Shown here: positions 53,101-58,300 of the stretch, piece after piece
Layout of the letters: the number at the start of each line of letters is the position of its first letter
How positions within the stretch are numbered: the first letter of the stretch is position 1
Source: Fasciolopsis buskii
Taxonomy: Eukaryota > Platyhelminthes > Trematoda > Plagiorchiida > Fasciolidae
Reading direction: 5' to 3'
NCBI GenBank assembly: GCA_008360955.1
Contig: LUCM01004919.1
Location: forward strand, 134,200 to 198,199
DNA: 64,000 nt
Program-made: the position numbers and the translations under genes
The notes under the pieces: model-generated
What the model saw: only the letters and a program-made list of their open reading frames with translations
What the model was told of the DNA's origin: nothing
Databases searched by the model: none

Positions 53101-53194
53101 ATACATTGAAAAATGACGCTGGAGTCAATTTACGAAATTTAATAATTACCGTTCTTAAGAATGAAGTTTCCTCTTCAGCCGGCAATGAAGCCAT
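5066..53194 (-). CDS. RyR: Ryanodine receptor (intracellular calcium-release channel), 5' part, 25 exons
   Basis: RyR is a homotetrameric channel of the endo/sarcoplasmic reticulum that releases stored Ca2+ for muscle contraction. I joined 25 minus-strand exons by homology and splice sites; each has AG before and GT after (except the start ATG), and phases agree throughout, giving 4,040 coding bases (1,346 codons plus 2 bases). Domains by residue: N-terminal InsP3R/RyR domain about 10-200 ([33 protein letters not shown]), MIR about 205-365 ([20 protein letters not shown]), RIH about 430-650, SPRY1 about 725-830 (PKWYFEV), RyR repeats at 940-1040 and 1050-1142 ([23 protein letters not shown]), SPRY2 about 1170-1300. 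The pore region (C-terminal) is not in the window. The start is chosen because [15 protein letters not shown] matches the family N-terminus and the ATG context has purine at -3 and G at +4. Identity is very secure; single exon ends rest on phase and homology. Confidence 0.97.
5174..6120 (-). other. RyR intron 24, nothing recognised
   Basis: A 947-bp GT-AG intron. It holds one 64-codon hydrophobic open frame (5669-5863, minus) with no recognised homology. Confidence 0.8.
6121..6244 (-). CDS. RyR: RyR exon 24, SPRY2 end (residues 1270-1310)
   Basis: Encodes [18 protein letters not shown], then [18 protein letters not shown], matching FVPAFTLGVGQ...[24 protein letters not shown]. Acceptor CGTCAG phase 1, donor GTAAGT phase 2. 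Confidence 0.96.
6245..8559 (-). other. RyR intron 23, distal part, nothing recognised
   Basis: The exon-24 side of a 5.4-kb intron. Several open frames of 60-98 codons exist (6197-6493, 7359-7544, 7846-8058, 8141-8401) but none resembles a known protein. The other half of the intron holds LINE and Penelope remains. Confidence 0.6.
8560..11055 (-). mobile_element. RTE-like LINE relic with endonuclease, linker and C-terminal parts
   Basis: Minus-strand element in RyR intron 23. In order: endonuclease start near 11020-10800 ([20 protein letters not shown], like the FxLRVSGDPEA...GVGVVL block), endonuclease middle at 10740-10560 ([36 protein letters not shown]), linker at 9914-9570 ([30 protein letters not shown]) and C-terminus at 8914-8560 ([31 protein letters not shown]). 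The central RT is missing or scrambled, with a plus-strand Penelope fragment there. Frames are broken, so it is not active. Orientation is the same as RyR. Confidence 0.85.
9000..9510 (+). mobile_element. Penelope-like retroelement fragment, GIY-YIG endonuclease end
   Basis: Plus strand. [20 protein letters not shown], then [11 protein letters not shown], has the layout of the GIY-YIG nuclease domain of Penelope-like elements (Y-x-CxxC-x-CYIGxTGR...RxxEH). Here the usual Gly before the Thr-Gly is Glu-Gln, so the catalytic motif is altered. It is followed by [20 protein letters not shown], the C-terminal tail of such elements. It lies where the RT of the minus-strand LINE should be. Confidence 0.8.
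11616..11693 (-). CDS. RyR: RyR exon 23, SPRY2 (residues 1244-1269)
   Basis: Encodes [20 protein letters not shown], then IKIGG, matching FSLNGELLMDALGGETTF. Acceptor TTCTCAG phase 1, donor GTAAGC phase 1. A 5.4-kb intron with LINE and Penelope remains follows. Confidence 0.96.
11694..12364 (-). other. RyR intron 22, nothing recognised
   Basis: A 671-bp GT-AG intron without repeats or coding sequence that I recognise. Confidence 0.85.
12365..12461 (-). CDS. RyR: RyR exon 22, SPRY2 (residues 1212-1243)
   Basis: Encodes [20 protein letters not shown], then [12 protein letters not shown], matching QWQVGDVVGVFLDLIDKTI. Acceptor TTCCAG phase 0. The donor A|GTATGT (phase 1) is chosen because it joins exon 23 to give TFSLNGEL. 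Confidence 0.94.
12462..14925 (-). other. RyR intron 21
   Basis: A 2.5-kb intron. Apart from the LINE fragment at 13430-13860 I see only short open frames (for example 12493-12762 minus, 12866-13129 plus) without known homology. Confidence 0.75.
13430..13860 (-). mobile_element. RTE-like LINE fragment (RT middle)
   Basis: Minus strand, in RyR intron 21. The translated pieces [17 protein letters not shown] and the segment after it line up with the (C)PLSPFLFNFVID...SKCK... RT region of the other RTE-like copies, with stops between. At 13629-13653 it carries a 10-bp stem hairpin seen at the same place in another copy. Confidence 0.6.
14926..15046 (-). CDS. RyR: RyR exon 21, SPRY2 (residues 1171-1211)
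   Basis: With exon 20 it reads [21 protein letters not shown], matching [21 protein letters not shown], then [13 protein letters not shown]. Acceptor TTCCAG phase 2, donor GTAGAT phase 0. Confidence 0.93.
15222..15306 (-). CDS. RyR: RyR exon 20, lead into SPRY2 (residues 1143-1170)
   Basis: A short exon without ATG that ends [18 protein letters not shown] plus two bases of a Trp codon, then a consensus donor GTAAGTAT. It supplies the conserved (F)RTYRAEKTYAV..GKW segment, without which SPRY2 would be missing its first strand. The acceptor is taken as CCGTAG at 15307-15308; a second AG six bases on (exon start 15300) keeps the same phase and cannot be excluded. Confidence 0.85.
15341..15380. 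repeat. (AT)n and (TAG)n microsatellite
   Basis: An AT-dinucleotide run is followed by imperfect TAG triplets. It lies in the 141-bp RyR intron 19, close to the intron middle. It is probably length-polymorphic. Confidence 0.9.
15448..15530 (-). CDS. RyR: RyR exon 19, RyR repeat 2 end (residues 1115-1142)
   Basis: Encodes [20 protein letters not shown], matching RDTASETVRTLLVYGYNL. Acceptor GCGCAG in phase 2, donor GTAAGG in phase 1. Confidence 0.95.
15531..16409 (-). other. RyR intron 18, nothing recognised
   Basis: An 879-bp GT-AG intron with no recognised repeat or exon. Confidence 0.85.
16410..16483 (-). CDS. RyR: RyR exon 18, RyR repeat 2 (residues 1091-1114)
   Basis: Encodes [20 protein letters not shown], then KRSN, matching MHRSPHLVPY..VDEAIKKAN. 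Acceptor TTTGTAG phase 0, donor GTAAGT phase 2. Found by homology only, since it has no ATG. Confidence 0.94.
17236..17415 (-). repeat. Inverted partial copy of the Penelope-like 3' end
   Basis: About 180 bases that match, in reverse complement, the stretch at about 17951-18125 of the adjacent plus-strand element (shared words include the run around TGACCCCTGACGT and TCAACTCCCCTGGT). A third copy of the same segment lies at about 46700-46880. Such inverted terminal partial copies are a known habit of Penelope-like insertions. Confidence 0.85.
17416..18130 (+). mobile_element. Penelope-like retroelement, 5'-truncated copy with GIY-YIG end
   Basis: Plus strand, in RyR intron 17. Frame-shifted pieces: [20 protein letters not shown] near 17440-17500 (RT thumb/connection type, like KRRLV..L..RA..IC), a region at 17780-17940 that aligns with the GIY-YIG domain of the minus-strand copy at 46688-47071, then [15 protein letters not shown] at 17947-17991 shared with that copy. 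Stops and indels make it non-functional. Its 5' end abuts an inverted partial copy of its own 3' end. Confidence 0.8.
18131..19396 (-). other. RyR intron 17, part next to exon 17
   Basis: Apart from the Penelope-like element, this part holds only short open frames (18450-18871 plus) that I do not recognise. Confidence 0.6.
19397..19556 (-). CDS. RyR: RyR exon 17, RyR repeat 2 (residues 1037-1090)
   Basis: Encodes [17 protein letters not shown], then [20 protein letters not shown], a very highly conserved RyR stretch. The acceptor GTCAAAG fits phase 2 of exon 16; donor GTGAGT phase 0. Confidence 0.97.
19557..20130 (-). other. RyR intron 16, nothing recognised
   Basis: A 574-bp GT-AG intron without recognised features. 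Confidence 0.85.
20131..20318 (-). CDS. RyR: RyR exon 16, RyR repeat 1 (residues 975-1036)
   Basis: Encodes [19 protein letters not shown], then [18 protein letters not shown], matching (E)RR.DL..HPCL..F.KLP and LKTI.ALGY in other RyRs. Acceptor TCGCAG phase 0, donor GTATGT phase 2. It has no internal ATG near its start. Confidence 0.96.
20319..21114 (-). other. RyR intron 15, nothing recognised
   Basis: A 796-bp GT-AG intron without recognised features. Confidence 0.85.
21115..21219 (-). CDS. RyR: RyR exon 15, RyR repeat 1 (residues 940-974)
   Basis: Encodes [20 protein letters not shown], then [15 protein letters not shown], the start of the first RyR (PF02026-type) repeat. Acceptor CCTCAG, donor GTGAGT, both phase 0. 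Confidence 0.97.
21220..22365 (-). other. RyR intron 14, nothing recognised
   Basis: A 1.1-kb intron. Open frames at 21309-21608 and 21707-21934 (minus) show no known homology. Confidence 0.8.
22366..22638 (-). CDS. RyR: RyR exon 14, SPRY1 end (residues 849-939)
   Basis: Starts [20 protein letters not shown], followed by [20 protein letters not shown] and [14 protein letters not shown], matching family sequences such as (C)RFLFGG.HGRLK..PP.G. Acceptor CTCAG, donor GTAGGT, both phase 0. Confidence 0.95.
22639..23989 (-). other. RyR intron 13, part next to exon 14
   Basis: No coding homology seen. A stretch around 23465-23500 resembles 58930-58970, so it is probably a dispersed repeat. Confidence 0.5.
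23990..24205 (-). mobile_element. RTE-like LINE fragment, RT catalytic region (downstream half of a split copy)
   Basis: Minus strand. [20 protein letters not shown], then [11 protein letters not shown], matches (L)EYADDVVLLSE...LQ.FL..LN..V.MFG, so the RT catalytic YADD box is mutated to YANN. The upstream half of the same RT appears at 27176-27300 on the other side of a CR1-like insertion. Confidence 0.75.
24206..27175 (+). mobile_element. CR1-like non-LTR retrotransposon, degenerate
   Basis: Plus strand, in RyR intron 13, antisense to RyR. An APE-type endonuclease end is seen as [12 protein letters not shown] (about 24895-24930) and [19 protein letters not shown] plus SSDHFLLLL (24983-25085). 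RT pieces follow: [16 protein letters not shown] (about 25678-25725), [14 protein letters not shown] (25786-25827), [19 protein letters not shown] (25945-26001), [16 protein letters not shown] (26233-26280) and an intact catalytic box [10 protein letters not shown] (26309-26338), then [14 protein letters not shown] (26514-26555). The 3' end is a short ACAAT-type repeat at about 27150-27170. Frameshifts between these pieces rule out activity. Confidence 0.88.
24728..24773. repeat. Perfect 21-bp stem hairpin
   Basis: Positions 24728-24748 and 24753-24773 are exact reverse complements, separated by a 4-base CGTA loop. It lies inside the endonuclease part of the CR1-like element. Neither arm extends further. 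Confidence 0.97.
27176..27300 (-). mobile_element. RTE-like LINE fragment, RT (upstream half of a split copy)
   Basis: Minus strand. The translation [18 protein letters not shown] matches the (T)SGVRQGCPLSPFLFN box of RT. In the minus direction this box precedes the YANN box at 23990-24205, so both are one element cut by the CR1-like insertion. Confidence 0.65.
27549..27920 (-). CDS. RyR: RyR exon 13, SPRY1 domain (residues 725-848)
   Basis: Encodes [58 protein letters not shown] and [20 protein letters not shown], a full SPRY1 core. The loop after the WAGG motif is about ten residues longer than in insects. Acceptor CACAAAG, donor GTAATT, both phase 0. Confidence 0.98.
27921..29216 (-). other. 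RyR intron 12, nothing recognised
   Basis: A 1.3-kb GT-AG intron. Open frames at 28101-28436 (minus) and 28177-28398 (plus) overlap each other and match nothing I know. Confidence 0.8.
29217..29387 (-). CDS. RyR: RyR exon 12 (residues 668-724)
   Basis: Encodes [20 protein letters not shown], then [20 protein letters not shown], matching the VLDVLCSLC...RPNIFVG segment leading into SPRY1. Acceptor ATTCAG, donor GTGAGT, both phase 0. Confidence 0.97.
29388..30310 (-). other. RyR intron 11, part next to exon 12
   Basis: Mostly unrecognised. Around 29940-30140 the plus strand resembles the RT segment of the RTE-like family (pieces like [16 protein letters not shown]), so a further LINE scrap is likely. 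Confidence 0.5.
30311..33000 (-). mobile_element. RTE-like LINE relic, nearly full domain order, G+C-rich
   Basis: Minus strand, in RyR intron 11. In order: endonuclease-like end (32783-32391), linker ([29 protein letters not shown]; about 32320-31980), RT start ([38 protein letters not shown]; about 31925-31680), the first catalytic region as [14 protein letters not shown], then GRVRVYLR (31640-31490; FLDLK in relatives), and C-terminus at 30688-30311 ([40 protein letters not shown]). Frameshifts are frequent. The stretch is visibly richer in G+C and CpG than the surrounding introns. Confidence 0.87.
33900..34370 (+). mobile_element. RTE-like LINE 3' end with (GAT)n tail
   Basis: Plus strand. 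[20 protein letters not shown], then [18 protein letters not shown] (34154-34266), is the standard RT-to-C-terminus segment of this family. It closes with a run of GAT triplets at 34352-34370, which looks like a preserved 3' tail. The C-terminal WLGH region is absent, so there is an internal deletion. Confidence 0.8.
34371..36133 (-). other. RyR intron 11, part next to exon 11
   Basis: A 1.8-kb stretch with no recognised gene. The 123-codon open frame 35510-35881 (plus) has low-complexity composition and no known homology. Confidence 0.6.
36134..36502 (-). CDS. RyR: RyR exon 11, RIH domain (residues 545-667)
   Basis: Starts [15 protein letters not shown] and includes [30 protein letters not shown] and [16 protein letters not shown], the RyR/IP3R homology (RIH) helical domain. 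It ends KQGRDPR; acceptor TTATAG, donor GTAAGG, both phase 0. Only 119 bp separate it from exon 10, while a 6.7-kb transposon-rich intron follows. Confidence 0.98.
36622..37155 (-). CDS. RyR: RyR exon 10, MIR end and RIH start (residues 367-544)
   Basis: The longest exon here (178 codons). It contains [35 protein letters not shown] and [12 protein letters not shown], ending LRNRQNLFQ just as in other RyRs (LRNRQDLFQ). Acceptor ATATAG, donor GTGAGC, both phase 0. A stretch around residues 472-495 ([20 protein letters not shown]) is variable and Ala/Pro-rich. Confidence 0.98.
37156..38017 (-). other. RyR intron 9, nothing recognised
   Basis: An 862-bp GT-AG intron without recognised features. 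Confidence 0.8.
38018..38279 (-). CDS. RyR: RyR exon 9, MIR domain (residues 279-366)
   Basis: Contains [19 protein letters not shown] and [18 protein letters not shown], the core MIR sequence of RyRs. Acceptor TTCCAG in phase 2, donor GTAGGA in phase 0 after FLLRPSK. Confidence 0.97.
38280..39006 (-). other. RyR intron 8, nothing recognised
   Basis: A 727-bp GT-AG intron without recognised features. Confidence 0.85.
39007..39208 (-). CDS. RyR: RyR exon 8, MIR domain with expanded loop (residues 212-278)
   Basis: Starts [20 protein letters not shown] (insect RyR: [20 protein letters not shown]). It continues into a stretch rich in Ala, Asn, Ser and Pro of about 40 residues that replaces a short loop in insect and vertebrate forms. 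Acceptor TTTTCAG, donor GTGAGT, ending in phase 2, which joins exon 9 cleanly. Confidence 0.93.
40230..40612 (+). mobile_element. CR1-like element, 5'-truncated 3' end
   Basis: Plus strand, in RyR intron 7. It follows the 3' end of the CR1-like copy at about 26830-27170 (shared stretches around the CGATGAG/GATGGGC region, the TTTTTGACTGAAA(C/T)G(C/T)GACATT box and an ACAAT-type tail). The left boundary is approximate, since similarity fades before 40230. The tail at 40577-40612 is longer than in the other copy. Confidence 0.75.
41382..41490 (-). CDS. RyR: RyR exon 7 (residues 176-211)
   Basis: Encodes [18 protein letters not shown], then [11 protein letters not shown], matching the [12 protein letters not shown](A/Q)P segment before the MIR domain. 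Acceptor CTACAAG, donor GTAGGT (phase 1). It lies about 4 kb downstream of exon 6. Confidence 0.93.
41491..45494 (-). other. RyR intron 6, nothing recognised
   Basis: A 4.0-kb GT-AG intron. Open frames at 43639-44044 (minus) fall in a CpG-rich patch but show no known domain. I see no transposon signature. Confidence 0.7.
45495..45607 (-). CDS. RyR: RyR exon 6 (residues 138-175)
   Basis: Encodes [14 protein letters not shown], then [20 protein letters not shown], the end of the N-terminal ligand-binding-type domain. The acceptor CCAAAG fits the phase of exon 5; the donor GTAAGC follows in phase 0. Confidence 0.97.
46688..47071 (-). mobile_element. Penelope-like element fragment with GIY-YIG endonuclease domain
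   Basis: Minus strand, in RyR intron 5. A 127-codon open frame starts with [20 protein letters not shown], then [11 protein letters not shown], the GIY-YIG nuclease layout of Penelope-like elements with CxC and the MYIGRT core intact. It continues into [20 protein letters not shown], shared with the copy at 17416-18130. The upstream RT is absent. It is not a host gene: it lies in an intron, has no splice signals of its own and recurs in the window. Confidence 0.87.
47468..47543 (-). CDS. RyR: RyR exon 5 (residues 113-137)
   Basis: Encodes [20 protein letters not shown], a near-invariant RyR block. Acceptor TTTTCAG; donor GTAAGTG splits the next codon after base 1. Confidence 0.97.
48462..48630. 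repeat. Fold-back (MITE-like) inverted-repeat element
   Basis: Arms 48462-48536 and 48556-48630 (75 bases each) are reverse complements with four mismatches and a 19-base spacer. It lies in RyR intron 4. It has no coding capacity. The flanks (ATTATTAAT left, GTTAACATT right) show no clear target duplication. Confidence 0.93.
49713..49790 (-). CDS. RyR: RyR exon 4 (residues 87-112)
   Basis: Encodes [15 protein letters not shown], equivalent to the [15 protein letters not shown] block. Acceptor TTTTCAG, donor GTAAGA, both phase 0. There is no ATG near its start, so it is easily missed. Confidence 0.96.
49930..50031 (-). CDS. RyR: RyR exon 3 (residues 53-86)
   Basis: Encodes [20 protein letters not shown], the family signature FVLEQ(S/A)[10 protein letters not shown]. 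Acceptor TTTTCAG, donor GTGAGT, both phase 0. It is 139 bp from exon 4. Confidence 0.96.
50032..52983 (-). other. RyR intron 2, nothing recognised
   Basis: A 3.0-kb GT-AG intron. Only short open frames of 60-80 codons, none with known homology. Confidence 0.75.
52984..53094 (-). CDS. RyR: RyR exon 2 (residues 16-52)
   Basis: Starts EDFICLSC and contains [18 protein letters not shown], one of the best conserved N-terminal RyR blocks. Acceptor TTTAG, donor GTAATT, both phase 0. Confidence 0.95.
53150..53194 (-). CDS. RyR: RyR exon 1 (residues 1-15, start codon)
   Basis: Encodes [15 protein letters not shown], matching the acidic N-terminus of RyRs that ends in FLRT just before the first intron. 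The donor GTAATT follows an ACG codon, phase 0. The intron after it is only 55 bp (53095-53149), unlike nearly all others in the gene. Confidence 0.92.
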
Positions 53195-53899
53195 CTCTAG
53201 AATTTTCGAACCTCAATATGTTTCGTTCCTGGTCGAAGAATTTTCCATGGATAGACGCAATTCTGAAACAGCACTAGGAAGATACCCGTGGAGAATACAA
53301 CCGCGAGAACGAATACAGTCCTCGAGATTGCTCGCAGTGAAAATGGGCCAGTAGCAAATTTAAACAAGCTGGGCATTTAAAATTCCCCTTCGAATTAGTA
53401 AGATAACTTGTATTGGTTTCTAGGGTGCTGAGTTGCATTAACGGTTTGCCATTTTTTAGCTATGTCGATTTTTCGCAAGACTGAGGTCTTTAGGTCTTGA
53501 TATTCTACGAAACATGGGTCCGTGCGCTTCCCTTGTTTCTTGATGGGGGAGTGTGTAGCTCAAACGAGTGGATCTGGGAGTGGGTAGCGGCGTCCATTCT
53601 GCGGCATTGGGCCTCTTTGCAATAGTGACTGTCATTTTGGGTAGATAACTAAGGGCCAATTAGAGGCAATCAATTATTCCACCTGTTTTTATACGGTGAT
53701 TTGACCGAATTTCAGCACTCACTCTGTTACGCCCAGAAGAGTCACCAGTTTTTCCTAAAAAATGATTTCCCACTTATTTCGTGGGTTCTACAATGGGCGC
53801 ATTTCATATCGACACCACTTTTGCCCTCGGGAATCTCCGAATCCTCGGTTTGAAAAGCTTCTGGAATGTCCTCTTAGGGACCGGAGAGGAGATAGGTCA
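53195..53899 (-). promoter_or_regulatory. 5' flank of RyR (5' UTR/promoter region, not resolved)
   Basis: This is the sequence upstream of the RyR start codon. An AG preceded by TTCT sits two bases before the ATG, so it could be a cis or spliced-leader acceptor. I see no clear TATA box and no CpG island, and no coding sequence. Confidence 0.4.
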
Positions 53900-55300
53900 G
53901 CTGAATCCTTTGGTCGGTCCGATGTGAAGAGATGATACACCAGAAAGAGACCAGCCTAAGTGAATCTCAAGCCAAGGAGTTAGACGTTCACCTCTGATAG
54001 ACCGGAGGGTTAAGACTTGTGGATGAGCTTGATGATTTCTTAAAGGCCTCTAAGCACCTGCCAGTGCTCCTTGATCTTCCGTATTCTAGGATGTCTAAGG
54101 ACATGTGTGTGAAACAACTGTAGATCGTTTCTAGTATGCAAAGCCGTCTTTTTAGCTAGCTCGCGGTGATGGGAGACCGAAAGTTTACCGTCCGGCCAAA
54201 AACATGTGACTTGAGACAGCTGACCCTAGTCATGGTAGCAGGCCAATTGACGGATAATGTGTTTATCTCCCTTGCCTGTGATCATGAGGACGCATTTACT
54301 CTCATCAGTAGGAGGACTTGAATCTTCAAGTCATCGGTTGGCATCTTCGGTGGCAGCCTGCAAAAGCTTCAGATTGGGGCTCCAGACGGTCACCTAGTCC
54401 ACATACACTGCACTGTAGTCGAGGTCTGTTTGGGCAACTTCGTTGACTTGTACTAAAAAGGGAAGAGAACCTCACGCCGAACCTTAGGCCCTCCCGCAGT
54501 TTTAGGTTTTCCTATTTTCGCCAAATAGGTTTGTGGCGATTGAGAAGCAGCATGAGGTTTCTAGTATTGAACCGACAACACTGTAAGTTTGGAGCTCACG
54601 AAGAAGTGAAAGGTGGGGAACCCTGCTGAGGCCTTGGCGAAATCGTTGAAGACGGCATACGAAATCTGATCGTCATCGTGTGACATTTTGCATATTCCAC
54701 ATTCATAATCTTTTAGAAAGGAAACCATTCTGGGAATGGGCTAAGATGTTGTTTGAACGCAAATTTTGGGGCAAAGCATTTTTCAAAATGTTGTCAAGCA
54801 CTGCTTGGTGCTTCAGTTAGATTAATTAGCCGATAGCCACAGTGGAAATCCCGGTGTAAAGATCAGCTATTTCCAGCGGTTTGGGAAGACCCCGCCGGCG
54901 GCCCCAGTTCGGGTGAACAAAGTGTACTAGGTCACTATCCTATTCACCGTCTCTATCAAGATACGGGGTGGTTTGCGTCGTGGCCCATGGAGCAATATGA
55001 GTGTATACTTCGAAAGGTACAGGACATGGAGGTCTGTAAGCCTAGCCCCGCAACCTTGAGCCAAAGGAATCCATCCACTACTCTATTTCAGAAAAGTAAT
55101 CACATGTCAGTTGGATTCCACGAACTACATCATGGTTTGCGCAAGACAGTGTTGACCGCAGCGACCAATGTTGCGTCCTGAGATTTTCCAGTTGCATGCG
55201 CAGGTTTTGGCATCCATGACTGCCATTTTCGTTTACCATTTGCGATCCGGTTTGTGGCAGAAAACCGGCATAGCCTGAGATGGGACCTCTTCCTAACTTT
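53900..55300 (-). mobile_element. Probable non-LTR retrotransposon remnant (RT-like)
   Basis: Minus strand. Around 54460-54330 the translation GSLPFLVQVNEVAQ, then YSAVYVD-stop-VTVWSP, has the order of the RT boxes GSLLGP.LFL.Y.ND and YADD.K.W, with a stop in the catalytic box. About 150 bases on (54225-54140) follow pieces like CFWPDGKLSVSHHRELAKK, as in the LGV..D.KL.F..H segment. Frames are broken and the ends are uncertain. Confidence 0.45.
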
Positions 55301-58300
55301 GATATGAAAGATCACCTTGAATTTGCCCAACATTTTTTTAATAATATCTTAATGAAAATTGTTCGCTTTAGTCAAGTTTCCTTTTCCATCTGGCAAGACT
55401 TAGCTCGATGGTGCCGGGAATGTTTAGTGCCTAATTTTATCCATAGATGTTTCGCACGCTCCCGTACTATCATCATTTAAGACTTCTGCTGACAACTTTT
55501 TCAAAGTCGCAAGCTTCATATGACGGAAAATATTTGCGGGCACACTCAAACTAAAGTCAACCTTTCACAAACTTCAACCGTTGATTCGCGTTTTACCCTC
55601 GGAAAAGCGACCGAATATGCCGCCAAAGTCTACCCCGCCATACTTTTCAGGATCTTGATCGTTTTGATCTACTCATGCTTTCCAATCGGGTATTCAATTA
55701 TTCCGTCCGACCGGCTTGTGTGGAACTCACCACTCCGCCTATTGAACACTCTAGTGGTCAGTCCGCAGACTCTATTGAGAAAAGCCACGTCCTCTTTAAG
55801 GAAGGGTGTAGGGAATTTCCCAAATAGAACCGTACTAGCACCATGTACAGAGGAATAAATACTTTTGGTTCACCAGGTGATACAATCGACAGCCGCCTTA
55901 ATAGCTTTCGTTTGACTTTTGGGAAACAGCTTTGCACTATCTCGCTCCTTTATGGTTGGCTGCCATGATAATCCTTGTGTCCTTCGTATGCTAAATGACG
56001 CTGAATAGAACCGCAATTTTCACGACCGCAATCGCTTCTTCTCAGGCGCTGGTGAAGAGGTTATTGTTTCTTTTGTTTAGTGGTATGTCCCAGTTCGAAG
56101 TCTGGTCAGCCAATTTTTGAAGGTCCGCTGCCACTCCCTCGCGATCACTCGTTGGCCTACACTTACGTTAACTAACTCCACAATGAAGAAACCCGTCAGC
56201 TCCGACTCCCCTCTTAGGGATTTATATGAATCATAAATGATGGCTGTCCAGGGACTGAGCTGTTTTCTATCCTGCTTGGTACTCACAGTCATCCAGAACT
56301 TTTAATTTCCACCTTGACGTAAAGGATACTTTCGTCGAAAAATTCGCCGCTCAGTTTGTTGCCAAACGGCTGAAATCTATTCAAAACCGACCGGCGATTA
56401 GCCAAATCTAAACCCGTGCTGAAATATGAACAGCATACATCCGGCACCCTCCGCTCGTCAGATCTTCTCCATAGACGCATTTCAAAGCCCGTGAAGGTTT
56501 CATAGACACTCTTTCATGAATCCGTTTTGTGCTTTTCCTTAGGGGGGAGAACCTCATCAGATAATTACCAAAGTCCTCCCTTACTGGTGTCTTGAGACAC
56601 CTGCAGAGAACGCAAATGAGACTGAAGGGTCCACAGGCTTCCACACTTGCACTCGGTATCTCCCTGTGGATGTCCGTCTTAACTGCTACTGCATAGCCCA
56701 ATGATAATCTACCACGGCTTTCAGAGGCGTGAAAGAGGCCATACATGGGTGGATAACGGTTTTAGGACTTTGGCGCGATTCACGTCCGAGGCCTCGCAAT
56801 CGTCTGCATTTATCTAATCCGATAACCGCTGCTTGCCCTCAAGTGCAACCAGGAGTTGAGTGATCCTGGTTGCAGCAAAATATGGTCAGTAGAATACTGC
56901 CAGGCCCCAATCAGACCAACGCACAATTGCAAAAGAATAAACGAGAGCATCCGCTATAATAATGTTTTTAAACTCTTCTACGCCATCACTCGATGTGAGC
57001 ATATTTACACCACTCCTAATTGCTCGATGGACTTTAAAGAAGGCTAAAATATTTAGGAATTCTCTTCTACTCCCTTTGCCAAAGCCAATTTACCTTTGAG
57101 ATTTTGCTTCTTGGTTTCTACATTTTGCGCACTGTCCCCAGCTTCTTTGGCTTGCGTAGAGTTTTGATTTTTGCACCCCCAGCTTAGTCTAATTGACTGC
57201 CTGAAAGCCGGTATCTTGTAATCCTGCTTGATATCTCTGCTTTTTTCTCCAATGAGAGCTATGTGTTCCGGATCTTATGGAGATTTCGCTTGAAATTTTG
57301 CCTGATTACTTTGGATTCTTTACTTTCATCGCACCAACCAGTTCAAAGAAGTTTGCGAGTGTTCAGATTTTCTGCACTCAATTTTCATAAGCTTCCGCTC
57401 AAATTTTCCATGATCAAATTTGTGCGATGGCGCAGAGGAAACGAGAATAACAGAAGTCGGAAAAGGTATGTGGGTGTCCGTGCTACCTTGGATCACTCGT
57501 GAAGCACACTTGAAAACAAGATCAGAACCTGCGACATAGTGCACGCTACTGAAGCATACGAGGCAGAAGTCAAAATTAAAGTGGTAGTTCACAAAACTGT
57601 GGTCGGTATTTGTGGATTTTATAGGCGGCGGACTATAATTCACTTCATGTTTAAGTGCACCATAAGTGCGCATCACGGGAGCAAAGTTTGGTCTGAGTGA
57701 AATGGTGGATTTCGGAATATGACCGGAAAATCCAGAAGCCAAGAGCACTACGTGATCGACAGAAATTTTAGCTGAGAAGGTGATGAGCAATAAGGATATG
57801 ACAGCTGGATGATAATTAATCAAAACCAATGGGCCTTAAAGCAAGATAGATGAAGCAGTGGCGCGTGACAACAGTGAGCAGTCAATAAAGTGCTGAAAGT
57901 GAAGGCGGGGTAGTACTGTCAGGATTATGCCAGAAAGTTTAAAAAGTGGGGTGTCAGGGACAGGTTTCATGGTGAGTTTATGAAAACCCGAGGACTGCTG
58001 ATTGAATTTATATGTGGCCGGAGACGAACTGGATTTGCAGTTTCCATGGGAAAGAAAAAAATTTTTCCGATGAAAGTAAAAGCAATTTTCAGATAAGTTA
58101 GGCTTGAGTAACGGCTGTTGGACTGGATTAAGCCTACAGTATCCCCTCAAAAGTGAGTCGAGCCGTTATTGTCTGGCCCTTTAATGAATCTGTACTCTGC
58201 CACAGTGTGCGTGCAGCGTCTTGTGCTCCACTAGAGAGCGAGTGAATTAAAAACCTTCTGTAAAGGCAGCGCATTTGCCACCGCTCATAGTAAATGATAG

